A stretch of DNA of 64,000 bases from Papaver somniferum (lineage: Eukaryota; Streptophyta; Magnoliopsida; Ranunculales; Papaveraceae): contig NC_039360.1 of NCBI RefSeq assembly GCF_003573695.1, positions 123,466,336 through 123,530,335 on the forward strand, written 5' to 3'. A program made the position numbers and the translations under genes. Positions 37,799-48,200 of the stretch are shown piece by piece (position 1 is the first letter of the stretch; each line of letters begins with the position of its first letter). The notes under the pieces are model-generated. The model saw only the letters and a list, made by a program, of their open reading frames with translations, was not told the DNA's origin and searched no databases.

Positions 37799-39821
37799 CT
37801 TCGTTATTCTCAGTGTTTTCATTATTCTCTTCTTCTTCTTGATTAACATCATTGTTTCCATTGGTATTGATGATTATGGGTCCTTCGCCTTCATCAATTA
37901 CTTGACCCCATCTCATGTGAAACATTCCTGGATCCCTACTTGGTCCATCATTAGTTTCTTTCCAGTTCCAGTTTGCTTTTTCATCGAATACCACATCTCG
38001 ACTCACTATTACTCTTTTCGTTGTTGGATTGAATAATCTGTAAGCTTTGGATCCAGGCTCAATTCCTAGATTCACAAGAGTATGAGATCGATCATCCAGT
38101 TTCTTAAGAGTTGCAGAATCAACTTTTGCGTATGCTTTGCAACCAAACACTCTTAAATGATCTATGTTTGGTTTTCTCTTTCGCAAACTTTCATATGGAG
38201 TCATGTCTTTCAGAGCTTTCGTAGGTATCCTGTTTATCAGGTATGTGGAGTGTCGTACAACTTCTCCACATAGATAATTAGGTACCTGCATAGCCTTTAA
38301 AGAACTTCTTGTCATCTCCATTAAAAAACTGTTTCTCCTCTCCACCACTCCGTTTTGTTGTAGTATCCCTCGAACCATCTTGTTCTGAGACATAGTTTTT
38401 AAGGTTCTGAAACTTATGTGTCTGAACCTTGCGTGCCACTTCCGTGTCTGATCTTCCAGTCTCATATTCAGACACAATGGCCTTCCAATCATGAGACTTA
38501 TCTTGTAGAGTCTATTCTGTGAGCGTGAGACTCTAACTAAAAGTCTTCCACTTGGGTCATGAACTGTTAGATAATCTTGTCGCATTCTAACATCACATCC
38601 AACTTCTGTAGCTTGTCCTAAACTTAGAATGTTGCTTTGTAAGTTTGGGATGAAGTAGATGTTTGTGACAAACTTCTGTTCTCCGGTCTTGCTCTGAAAT
38701 AGAATTGATCCTTTCCCTTCAATTTCTACAGAAGATCCATCCCCAAACTTCACTTATCCTTTGATTTTCTTATTGAGTTCAGAAAAGTAGTGTCTCTTAC
38801 CAGTCATGTGATTGCTGGCTCCATTATCTAAATACCAGATTCCTTCTTCTCCATCCTTTGATTCATAGTTCTTTGGTATTAGTTTCCCTTCGTTTAAGAA
38901 GACAACTTCGTGCATGAAAAGAGCTGTATCTGCTTCCCTTGTTTCATTCTTGTTTGTTTCTTCCATCTTTTGTATTCTTTCAGGGCATACAAAGGAGAAG
39001 TGTCCTGGTTTATCACATCTGTAACAAATAATGTTTGATCTATCCTTCTTTTCTTTCCCTTGGTTTTGATCATTCTGACTTGTTGTTCTATCTTGTGAGT
39101 TAAACCTTCCTCCCCTTCCTTGGCCTCTGTTTCCTCTACCACCTCTTCCACGACCTCTTCCTCTTGTCGTGGAGTTTTGTTGGTAAGAGTTTGTGTACAA
39201 GAGTTTTTCTTGAGTTTCTCCATTGTTTTCTTCATCAAGGATTCTTTCTTCATATGCTGTCAATCTTCCAATTATATTTTCATAGCTAGTCTTCTTTAAA
39301 TCTAAGACTTGTTCGAGAGAAGCTATGATATGAATATACTTGGATCTTGGTAAACTATTGAGAAACTTCTTTACCAGTTTATCTTCATCAATGGATTGTC
39401 CAAGTGACGCAGCTTTTGAGGCTATCTCTGATAGCTTTCCTGCTAAGCTATCAATAGTATCAGTGTCTTTCATCTTCACTCTTTCAAATTCAGACATTAA
39501 GGTTTGCAGACAGGCTTCTTTAACTCGATCAGCTCCGAGATTTCCTGCCTTTATTGCATCCCAAATTTTCTTTGAAGTTTCCTGTTCACCAACTTGTAGA
39601 ACAAGACATTCTGGTATTGCTTGAAAGAGTAATCCAATGGCAACATTGTTTTTGTCTGGGTCCAATGTACCAGGATCAATTGTTTCCCAAACTTTGTAGA
39701 TTTTCATCAGTACCTTCATTCTCATGGCCCATACTGTGTAGTTTGTGGCGTTGAGGATTGGAACTTTTATTGATGGTGGCGTGAACTGTTTTACACCCAC
39801 AATGGTGGTTTCGTTTTCCAT
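36104..39821 (-). pseudogene. Copia gag-pol with integrase-core deletion and several stops
   Basis: Minus strand, domains in Copia order. Gag runs from ATG 39821, with an RG-rich stretch and the zinc knuckle CYRCDKPGHFSFVC. Protease (YLDNGASNHMTG) is near 38820, then a TAA stop at 38754-38756. An N-terminal integrase zinc-binding part (KWHARFRHISFRTL) is followed directly by QQNGVVERRN, so most of the catalytic core between them, with its first two Asp residues, is gone. The C-terminal integrase region follows, then a frameshift near 37760 in a CTT repeat. Reverse transcriptase has an intact YVDD box near 37058 but is split by stops at about 37436, 37070 and 36692. RNase H ends near 36104 in its last ORF. 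It cannot encode a working polyprotein. Confidence 0.92.
37768..37795. repeat. (CTT)n microsatellite in the Copia pol region
   Basis: About nine CTT units. The minus-strand integrase frame reads through it as an Arg run before its stop, consistent with slippage having caused a frameshift. Confidence 0.8.
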
Positions 39822-41494
39822 GGCTCAGAAACAAGCTCTGATACCAATTAATGGCAACTGCAAGATGAAACTTAGCTTATATAAAGACAACTCTCTTTAT
39901 TGATGTTTAGAAAATCTCTCAAAACTAAACACAAGCTCTAATCTTGCTCATATGATCAACCACAACTTTGGTGATCATATATATATATAGAACTATGAAT
40001 TCCTTTTCCTAGTCCTATTACCTTATTACATGTATTTCCTTTTCTTAGAACTAGATGACTTCTAATTCCCTTAGGATTACATCAATTTCCTAATCTTGTC
40101 CTAACCAGCTTGTTAGTGACTTCTATGTTGAAGTTTAACCAACACAAAAAAGTGGTTCTGGGTTATCCTAACACCAAAACAAAATATCTAGATTATCATT
40201 GAACTAAAATAAAAACTTAAAAACCAAATCTTTTCTATTTTAATTCAACAAAAAAACTGCTCCTCTTCATCTTTCTTCTCTTCCTCTGCTCAAAGCATCT
40301 CAAGAATCACAATTTCAAACTCCACAACAACAACTCATGGTGTATGTTAGGTAATAATCGTTCAAACCCATCTTTGTTTACTCTTTTATGTGCTTAAAAT
40401 AGCTTAGATTGAATGAAATCGAAATAAAATTAGGTTTCAGTTATTCATCTGCTCGTGTTACGTCTGGGTTCGGGTCTAGGTTTTTAAACGTAAAATTTTG
40501 AAATTGAAGAACTTACGTCTAGGTTGAATTCAATCCAACCGTAAAATAGGATTTGCATGTAGTCTTACGTCTAGGTTTTGTTTGAATCAAACCGTCCAAT
40601 GTTGTATTACGTCTAGGTTAGTTTACTAAATATTCCTTTTGTAAATCTAGACGTTATTTCAATTTTGTGGTTTGTATTTCTATAGGATCAACCTGGACGT
40701 AATTCTTCATGTATGTTTTATAGAAGAAGTTTCAAATTGGATTACGTCTATGTTCGTGGTGCAACTTTACCGGACGTAATCTTTTACGTCTAGGTTCGCA
40801 AAGTAACTTTTCCAGACGTAACCTCCTACGTCCAGGTTCGCAAAATAAATTTTCCAGACGTAATATATTACGTTTAGGTTCGTGAATTTTTTTCAGACGT
40901 ATTCTCCCACGTCTGGGTTTTTGAAGTGTTTTTTCCAGACGCTAACCTAACCTAGACGTAAAACAAGTAATAAATACCCATGCAAAAACTATTTACGGCT
41001 GGGTTTGGATGACAAATCTAACCTAGACGTAATTCAGATTTTGTCCTATTGGAAACCAGTTACGGTTTGGAGTTCTTCCAATCCCAGACGTAAAATTGAA
41101 TTACGGTTGGCAACGAAGCTCAAGTCAACCGTAATTTTCCATGAAAGTCTAACAATCTCGAACTTTTTACGTACTTAAGCTAGTTTTGAGCGAAATTGAA
41201 CCCATGGGAGATAGTTTAGAGGTGTACCTGTTGATTTTCAACCATTGGTTCTTCAATTGGTTGAGATTCATCATCACTTTGTGTTAAACCCTCTCTACCA
41301 TCTAACAAAATTCATCTTCTTAATTTAATTATTATCTAATTAAATTAAAATTAACTACATAAGGGTTGTTCGGTCATTACAAAATTATTTGAGATAAGGG
41401 ATTTTTGATATTACTTGTGGGTGATCCATTTTGTCCTATTAGATGACGCCCTTCTAATAGAATGTGACGCCAATAATAGCCTTCATCTACAAAC

Positions 41495-41729
41495 GTGGTA
41501 TAAACCATTTTGTAGTTGTGGGGGCCTTCCGTATCATATAACTCATGAATGTTGGCCTTCTATGCTTACTTCTGTAGGTTTTACTGCTGAAGAGGGTGAC
41601 ATTTTACGTGGTTATTGTGATGCTTCGGCTGCTCCCCGTATTTCACCCATTTCCACACTTCCACCGGTTCAGGCTCCTGCTCAGTCGCCTTTCTTTGGAC
41701 AAACTATTTCTCCTATGGTGGTTGGATAG
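41495..41729 (+). pseudogene. EC1-like fragment, 5' half missing
   Basis: It encodes ECWPSMLTSVGFTAEEGDIL and GYCDASAAPR followed by a Pro/Ala/Ser tail, almost the same as the intact gene at 43071. Upstream of ECWP the match decays (a frame change in the CCRAIRIITR block near 41515-41550). It starts right after the right end of element E3. Signal peptide and the first four conserved cysteines are absent, so this is a broken paralogue. Confidence 0.85.
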
Positions 41730-42978
41730 ACGAGGAATAATATTTCGAAGGACTACTGCTCAACTTTATATGCTTGTTTGAGTCCTTTAAAATGGTTTTA
41801 GTTTGTGTTTTTTAGAATCAATATCTATGTTATGTCATGAATCATGATGATGGACTGTTTGTTTGAGTTCGTCTTCTTTTATCATGAGTAAGCTATTGGA
41901 AGCTGTTAAGCCAGATTTAAGTTATGTACTTTTTCCGGTGTTCATCCATTCGTTTTAAACTTGTAGTTTTGAGCAAATTCTAGCTAATCTGCTAGATTTG
42001 GGGTCTTTTTATCGATTCAGAACATTGAGAAGTTTATAGTGATGAATTATTTTTCAAATCGAACAAAAGAGGTTTCAATTGTCCATATGCGGTAATGGCA
42101 CACTATATTACACCTCATTTCTCGGCTCGACTGAGACACAAAATATTGGCACATGCTCGTTACATCAGTTAGTTAATCGAGTGTGCCGCCGCTCCTCGTT
42201 ACGCCGATACCAAAATGCTCTTTCTGGGTGGATACGAATCGACCATTATACGCTGAATCCGAACACTTACCCGCACTAGAAATAAAAAACATTAATCTTA
42301 GCTTGCTCAAGAAGTTAGTCATTATTAGGTTGTTTCTACATGTAGCCTAGCAAATCGCCTCAAGAAGTTTTCTCCCAAGAGCTGCGCAAGCCAATTGAAG
42401 ACCCAATACACCAAACAATTGATTCCCTATACCTTAAGAAAATGTGCAGTGAAATAGAAGGTGAGGCACATTCGTTGTACTTCGTGCAACGTATTAACCA
42501 TGGGCGTACAGTCTTGGCAAGCTTCTTGTGGCGTACCAGCAACGACCATTTCAGTAGTCAATAGATAAGTGACATTTCAGTGTGAATATGCCGAAAGAAC
42601 TAAGAAATGATGCGCCCATAATGCCCAACTCAAACATCACAAAAGTTTTGACAATCCATGCAAGTCTAACCCAGGGGAAACCAATCTGACACAACCAAGT
42701 TAAAATGTTATATGCTGCCCTTACGTGAATCAGATATATGAACCGATTCAAGTTCCAAATGATCATGGCAGTTACATTTGGACAGCCTTAATTAAGATAA
42801 CACTACAATTTCATTGATTTGATTTAGCCATTAATCAGACCCACGATTACATATAATCCTCTCTTTCTAGATCTCTGCCCCAAAGTCGATTCATTTTCAC
42901 TCAATTGCGTTAGAATTCAATTAATTGGACAATCAAAGCCCACTATTTACATAATAATGGTTGAATTCCCACTCTCCT
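41730..42978. other. Spacer and EC1 promoter region
   Basis: No gene recognised. The 3' end of the EC1 fragment's transcript region (to about 42000) is followed by AT-rich DNA. A 66-codon ORF at 42079-42279 has no family features. Confidence 0.5.
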
Positions 42979-42989
42979 CTATATATACC
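42979..42989 (+). promoter_or_regulatory. TATA box of the EC1 gene
   Basis: CTATATATACC, about 90 bp before the chosen start codon. The placement implies a short 5' UTR and supports the ATG at 43071 over the upstream in-frame ATG at 42957, which lies before the TATA box. Confidence 0.75.
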
Positions 42990-43070
42990 CGACCACCAAG
43001 CACCACTTCTTCACACAGCCTTCTCTATCTCTATAATCCTCTGTCTAACTTAACTCATCATTCTTTCGCA

Positions 43071-43529
43071 ATGGCTCTTATCAACAGCAAGTTGGTTCTT
43101 TCGTTGACAATTTCAGCTCTTATGGTCAGTAGCTCAACATTTGTAGCTGCAAGGGAAGTGCCAGCCACGATTCATCACCCAGGTCATAACTTAGCAGCTC
43201 GGATCAATGCGGATGACGGTGCTGGCATGGTTGAATGCTGGAATGCACTATATGAGTTACGATCTTGCACTAACGAGATTATACTTTTCTTCATGGATGG
43301 AGAGATGTATCTTGGTCTTGAATGTTGTAGAGCTATCCGTATCATAACTCGTGAATGCTGGCCTTCTATGCTTACTTCTGTGGGTTTTACTGCTGAAGAG
43401 GGCGACATTTTACGTGGTTACTGTGATGCTCCACACTCGGCTGCACCTCGTTCTTCACCCGTTGCCATGCTTCCACCGGCACATGCTCCTGCTCAGTCAC
43501 CTATCTCAGGACCAAGTACTGCCCCATAG
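43071..43529 (+). CDS. EC1: EC1-like egg cell-secreted protein (prolamin-like family)
   Basis: Intact, intronless, 152 residues. Residues 1-27 form a signal peptide (ALINSKLVLSLTISALMVSS, then a likely cut after FVAA). The mature part carries the prolamin-like EC1 domain with six cysteines at 56, 66, 85, 86, 96 and 118 (CWNALYELRSC, ECCRAIRIITREC, GYC). It includes the two EC1 signature stretches NEIILFFMDGEMYLG and SMLTSVGFTAEEGDILRGYC. The last 35 residues are a Pro/Ala/Ser-rich tail. In Arabidopsis EC1 proteins sit in egg-cell vesicles, are released when sperm arrive and activate the sperm for gamete fusion. That role is known for the family and inferred here. Two broken paralogues flank it on the same strand, so the cluster arose by tandem duplication. 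Confidence 0.93.
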   Translation: MALINSKLVLSLTISALMVSSSTFVAAREVPATIHHPGHNLAARINADDGAGMVECWNALYELRSCTNEIILFFMDGEMYLGLECCRAIRIITRECWPSMLTSVGFTAEEGDILRGYCDAPHSAAPRSSPVAMLPPAHAPAQSPISGPSTAP

Positions 43530-44004
43530 TGGTTGAATAGATAATTTTCCTTTGAAGGACTAGTGCTTGATCCTATATATATCGATGTGTCCTTCAATTG
43601 AGTTTTATTAGTGTGTTATCTATTTGAGGTTATGAGTAGTGATTGTGTTTGTTTGAGTTTGTAGTGGTCTTCCTTTTCTTAATCATAAATAAAGCTTACG
43701 GCAGGAGTTTTTAAAAGGGTTTATGGTGTTGTTTCCTTGTTGTCATTCACTGATTTACTTTTTATTTTTGAGTAGACATATGAGTGAGTAATTGCATCTG
43801 TCCCTCTCATCATTTTCTACGTTAGATCCCAAATGTGAAGCGAAATCAGTCTGGCTTTGTTTTGACTGTCTAGTTCTTGAGACTACTTCTAGTGATCTTC
43901 TCAAAATGGTTGATCTATGGACAATATACCTCTTAGACCTTGGTGGCTTGATATTAAGGGATGATGATTAAGGTCTGGACTAAACAGAACTCTTGGCAGA
44001 TTCG
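43530..44004. other. EC1 3' UTR and spacer
   Basis: Transcript end region (an AATAAA-type signal occurs near 43687) and spacer up to the next EC1 remnant; no gene seen. Confidence 0.45.
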
Positions 44005-44458
44005 ATGGTACGACTGTACCATTACTTGCATGAGTTGCGTTCTTGCACTAACGAGTTTGTACTTTTTTTCATGATTCCGCGGTATGTACAAAAGTCGTGA
44101 ATTTGCTGCATCTAGTGAGGGATATATGGATAATGAATCATCGAGGTTTATGCCACCTCTACTTCTTCGTTGGATTTGATCTATTTTCTTAAAACTTGTC
44201 AAGTAGCGCTTGCAAGGGATCGGGTGTTAACAGTACTTGTACAAGAAATCGGCTCAACTTCATACTTTCATAGAGCTATATCGCAACCCGTGAATTTTGG
44301 AACTCTATGCTTGCTTCTGTAGGTTTCGTTACCGAAGAGAGTGATATTTACGTGATTATTGTGATGCTTCATCCTCCACTGCACCTCGTTCTTCTCATTC
44401 TTCAGCCATTACTATGCTTTCATCACCTGTACAGGCTCTTGCTCTGTTACCTTTTTAA
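44005..44458 (+). pseudogene. EC1-like pseudogene
   Basis: Two separated matches to the intact gene: the LRSCTNE(F)VLFFM block at 44028-44075 and, after about 190 bp of unrelated or scrambled DNA, the ...SMLASVGFVTEESDIY block with a Pro-rich tail at 44270-44458. Stops and frameshifts interrupt both. Confidence 0.8.
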
Positions 44459-45263
44459 TCCCAAATGCTTTGGTCAGACAGGTAAGGAATGATATTTTAA
44501 ACTTCCAAAGTTTAGTACTTTAAAAGATCCCATTCGTCCCAAGCTCCTTACGATTTTTTACTAGGTTGGTTATCTAATTAAGATCATGGCCAGAGTTGTT
44601 GAAAAGGCGAGTAAATGCAAGGAAGTTCATTACTCCCATCATTCTTCTTTCACTCAGCATACTGCTGAAACCTGAAGCAATTCTTTCAAAATGGATTTGC
44701 CAACAAAATGAATAAGGTTTGGAAATAATAACCTTAAGTGGTTTGACACCAGGGTTGAATGCTCAAGGTCTCCTTTACACGGCAGAATTCACAACCCACT
44801 ACTTCCAACAAAAATCCTGCTTGCGTATATATCAAAACGCAGCATATGGATAAAGATTTCAATACCTCCTAAGCAAGTTTTCTTATTCATGAAGTTCCTA
44901 TCGCACAAAATTTAGGTTAAAAAAGACACCTATGTATACAGAACACCACCTGTAACCGGTAAATACGGACATAAAAAGCTTTAAATATTACATCAGAACG
45001 CCCAACCTAAACTGCTATTAGAAGTTTTTTTCAGTACATGTCCAACAACTAAGACAACATTTAAAGATCTGGAATTTCGGGAAAAAAAAAACGGGGGAAA
45101 AATACAGATCCTCGAGTTAGCAAAATTACTTTGGATAAACAGAGTAAACTGAAGTATAAAACTCATCAGGAAGTTTTCTTTTCATGATTCAGATATTTCC
45201 GTCTAATCAATGTCCTCATCATACACTTCGGTAGGATCCAAAGAACCGAGTTCTTTGAAATGA
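44459..45263. other. Spacer and DRG1 3' UTR
   Basis: No gene seen; the right-hand part (about 44990-45263) is the likely 3' UTR of the minus-strand DRG1 gene. Confidence 0.5.
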
Positions 45264-48200
45264 TCACACCTTTTTGATAATTTGGACGACATCTTCATCT
45301 TCGAGTTCGTGTTCCTAGTCAGATTATAAAAAGTCAAAATACATTCATCATTATGCACTAAATGATTTTAAAAAAAAAAATCAATATAAGCAAAAACAGT
45401 CATTGACAGAAGAGCAAGATTAAAGAACTGACCCTGCCTACTCTTTGTGGCTTGTGCTTCACACTTGAACCCCAAACCAGCGCACTGGAGATTTTATCAT
45501 CACATGATTAGTGACAGACACCATTCAGGAGCGAATGCAATGGAGGTACAAAATATAACAAGGAAATGCACTAAGAAAAGATACATAAACCCAAAAGTTA
45601 AAGAGAGAGGGAATCGGATACTCACTACTTGAATTGCTTAAGCATATCTTTGTGAATTCGGATGCAGAAATCCTCTACGGTTCTCTTCTTGGATGATAGA
45701 ATTACAGGGTCTTCATAATCTGGATTCATCCCCTTTGGTTTGGTGTATATACGGGTTAGGTCAAGATATTCCCATATCTTATCAAGAAGGCCGTCAAGGT
45801 TCCACTCTAGGTGAGCACTGCAACAACATTAACAATATAAGTTAGAAAATGTCCAATTACAAACAAAAGTAGAAAATAAGCTGCATGACAGTTGAAACCA
45901 AGGGCCAAACTCTCAAAACATCTAGCAAGGATCAAGGATCAAAATGAGGTGTGCCATCTCCCTATCTACAGCCTGCCATACAGGGTGGGAGATGTTGCAA
46001 CATCGAATGCAAGGCACATCTCGAGATGGGAGCTTCCTACTCATGTTCTGATCCCTCCTGGACTGGACTTTATAGAAAAAACCTATGCAAAGCGGAAACC
46101 GAGGAGCGCTACATAAACGAGATATAAAATTCTCGTTTTTAGTTTTTAAGGCATTTCCCATCCTTCTCAGATGCAAGGTTTACTCAATATTTGAACTCTT
46201 TTAATGTAACTTTTCGGTTGCCAGTGTAAAAACAAAGATAGTGCAACAGCCATTTATTCTCAGGCGATCAGCATACAACCAGGTCATTTTGAACTTTAAA
46301 GCTAGCATCCTGAAGTGACCAGTGTAGGATTGGGTACTAGATTTGGAAGGGCTAGGTGTAAGCATTCAGATATACGAATTATTTAGAATTAGTTCGCCAG
46401 TTGAACGAGCAGACATTCATGATCTGAACACACCGATTCAAATAAATAACTAAGAAAACCCCATTAATAAAATTAAAGACACAATTACCTGACTGGGCAG
46501 TAATGAGGGAGTTTGTCCAGGATCTCCAGCTCTTCGAGTGTAATCTGATCAATCTTATTAACAACATAAATGCATGGTATATATACCCTACTTCCCTCAA
46601 TGACATCTATGAGATCATCAGCAGTTGCATCAAACCGCAGTGAGACATCAGCATTATGAATTCTGTATTCACCACATATGGCCTTCACTGTCTCAAGGTC
46701 CAGATGTGTGTTTGCTACAGTTGACGTGAAGTTAATTCCACCCTTTTCCTTCCTCCTGAAGGCCATATTAGGTGGTTCCTTGTTTAATCTGTATCAGCAT
46801 GAATAACCAAAGCTTATTCACAAGTAACAAAAATGCAAGCAAGTAGCAAAAGAATGGAAATCTTTATAGTTTATAAGCTCTTAAAAACATTTTAATCTAA
46901 ATTATATACAAACACAAGACAACTGAGTCCTCATTGTTAACCTAATTCATATAAGCAATCAAAAAAATTTATGCTCGTGCCACCCTGCCAGGTAATCATT
47001 TTGAAGCAGCAATCCATGTAGACAGATAAAAGATCTGTCAACTTAATCAAGTTATATGGTATGACTCGCATAAAGAAACCCTTCACCATACATGTTAACT
47101 CCTTCACCGTACCTAAAGAAATTGTCAGCCTAGCAAGACATTTAACTGGGCTCCTCTGCACATAACGTACTGTGTTGTGGGGAACACTTCGGTTCAAATG
47201 AACTGGTGAGTTTTAGTAGAACGGATCTAACTTTGACATAACTTGTACAATGTGGTCCCACAGGATGATTAACCAGTGATATCAGTAAAATAACCACCTC
47301 ACCTTAGCAGAATCTAACTGGACCTCAAACTTTATTGTTATTTTAGGTTCTTATACTGCATTGGTGATTTTGTCAAATAACTCGATGTATATAAATGACA
47401 GTGAAAATCAAAGAAACCACTGATTTTGTGCCAATGTAAGCAAGCTCGCTGCTCCTCTAAGCCAGTGACCAAATACATAATAGTATCTAGATAGCAACAT
47501 TATTTTGAAGTATACCTTATGCCAAATCCCTCCAGCTCTTTCTCAATTAGACGCTTGTGAGTTATTGGTTTTATTGCATCAAGAACAATTAAAATACAGT
47601 TGCATGTTCTGGCAGTACTGATAACCTGTAAAAGCAAAATGTAATTGTTTAATAATTGGCTGATATTTTGACATATGAACTATTTAAACATCAAAATCGT
47701 TATTATGGCTCCATAGTGACATTAATAAAAAAAATATATGTTAACAGATTGCACTTATATGCAATTGCAAGTTGCAGTAGAAAGTCCAAAACAAACCAGA
47801 TGAATTAGATTGCAAGTTGCAGTAGAAAATACTGAATATCGGAACCACCATGTGATTGGATTGCAAAGACTAAACAAAAAATGAAAAATCTTACCTGTCT
47901 TCCTCTACCCTTTCCATCTTTCGCTCCCTCGATAATCCCAGGGAGATCAAGTAACTGCATACAGGAAAATGGTTATGGGATCACAGTTTGACAAGCTAAC
48001 ATACCACATACAAATACTTGCAACTTTGTGTGCTTCTGTATGTTTCAATTATCTACTGAAGAATATATATAGAGACCAGAACGCAGACATAGTGAAAAAT
48101 ATTCATCTTTAGTATGGTGTATTTATCATCTTTCTCCAGTATCTTGACACTTCACATGAGAATCTATGCGAAAGATGACATATGGAAATCAAGCACAAAC

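Larger units (their letters stand above)
35786..40144 (-). mobile_element. Copia LTR retrotransposon, complete ends, dead coding region
   Basis: The LTRs are 35786-36086 and 39849-40144 (about 300 bp; a handful of substitutions and one 7-bp gap between them, so a fairly recent insertion). The target duplication is CAAAA (35781-35785 and 40145-40149). On the minus strand the LTR starts TGTTGGTTAAACTTC and ends GTTGCCATTA. The primer-binding site TTGGTATCAGAGC (minus) lies at 39835-39847, and the polypurine tract AACGGGGAGAA (minus) at 36087-36097. It is inserted inside TIR element E3. Confidence 0.93.
35724..41483. mobile_element. Non-autonomous TIR element E3 with TTACGTCTAGG array, split by a Copia element
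   Basis: Ends AAGGCTATTATTGG (35724) and CCAATAATAGCCTT (41483) are perfect inverted copies, followed inward by GGGGCCACACTCC and its partner GAATGTGACGCC. Without the Copia insertion (35786-40144 and one CAAAA) the element is about 1.4 kb. From 40450 to 41130 it holds about 15-20 copies of TTACGTCTAGG, CCAGACGTAA and variants, and near its right end TTACGGTTGG / CAACCGTAA, the word of E1. About 150 bp at its right end is homologous to the left end of E2 in inverted orientation. The spacer word TTTCAAACTCC(A/T)CAACAACAAC is also shared with E2. No clear target duplication. Confidence 0.75.

Noticed and set aside
42957..43070. Upstream in-frame ATG of the EC1 gene as the start
   Set aside because: It lies before the TATA box and would put a non-signal leader in front of a clear signal peptide.
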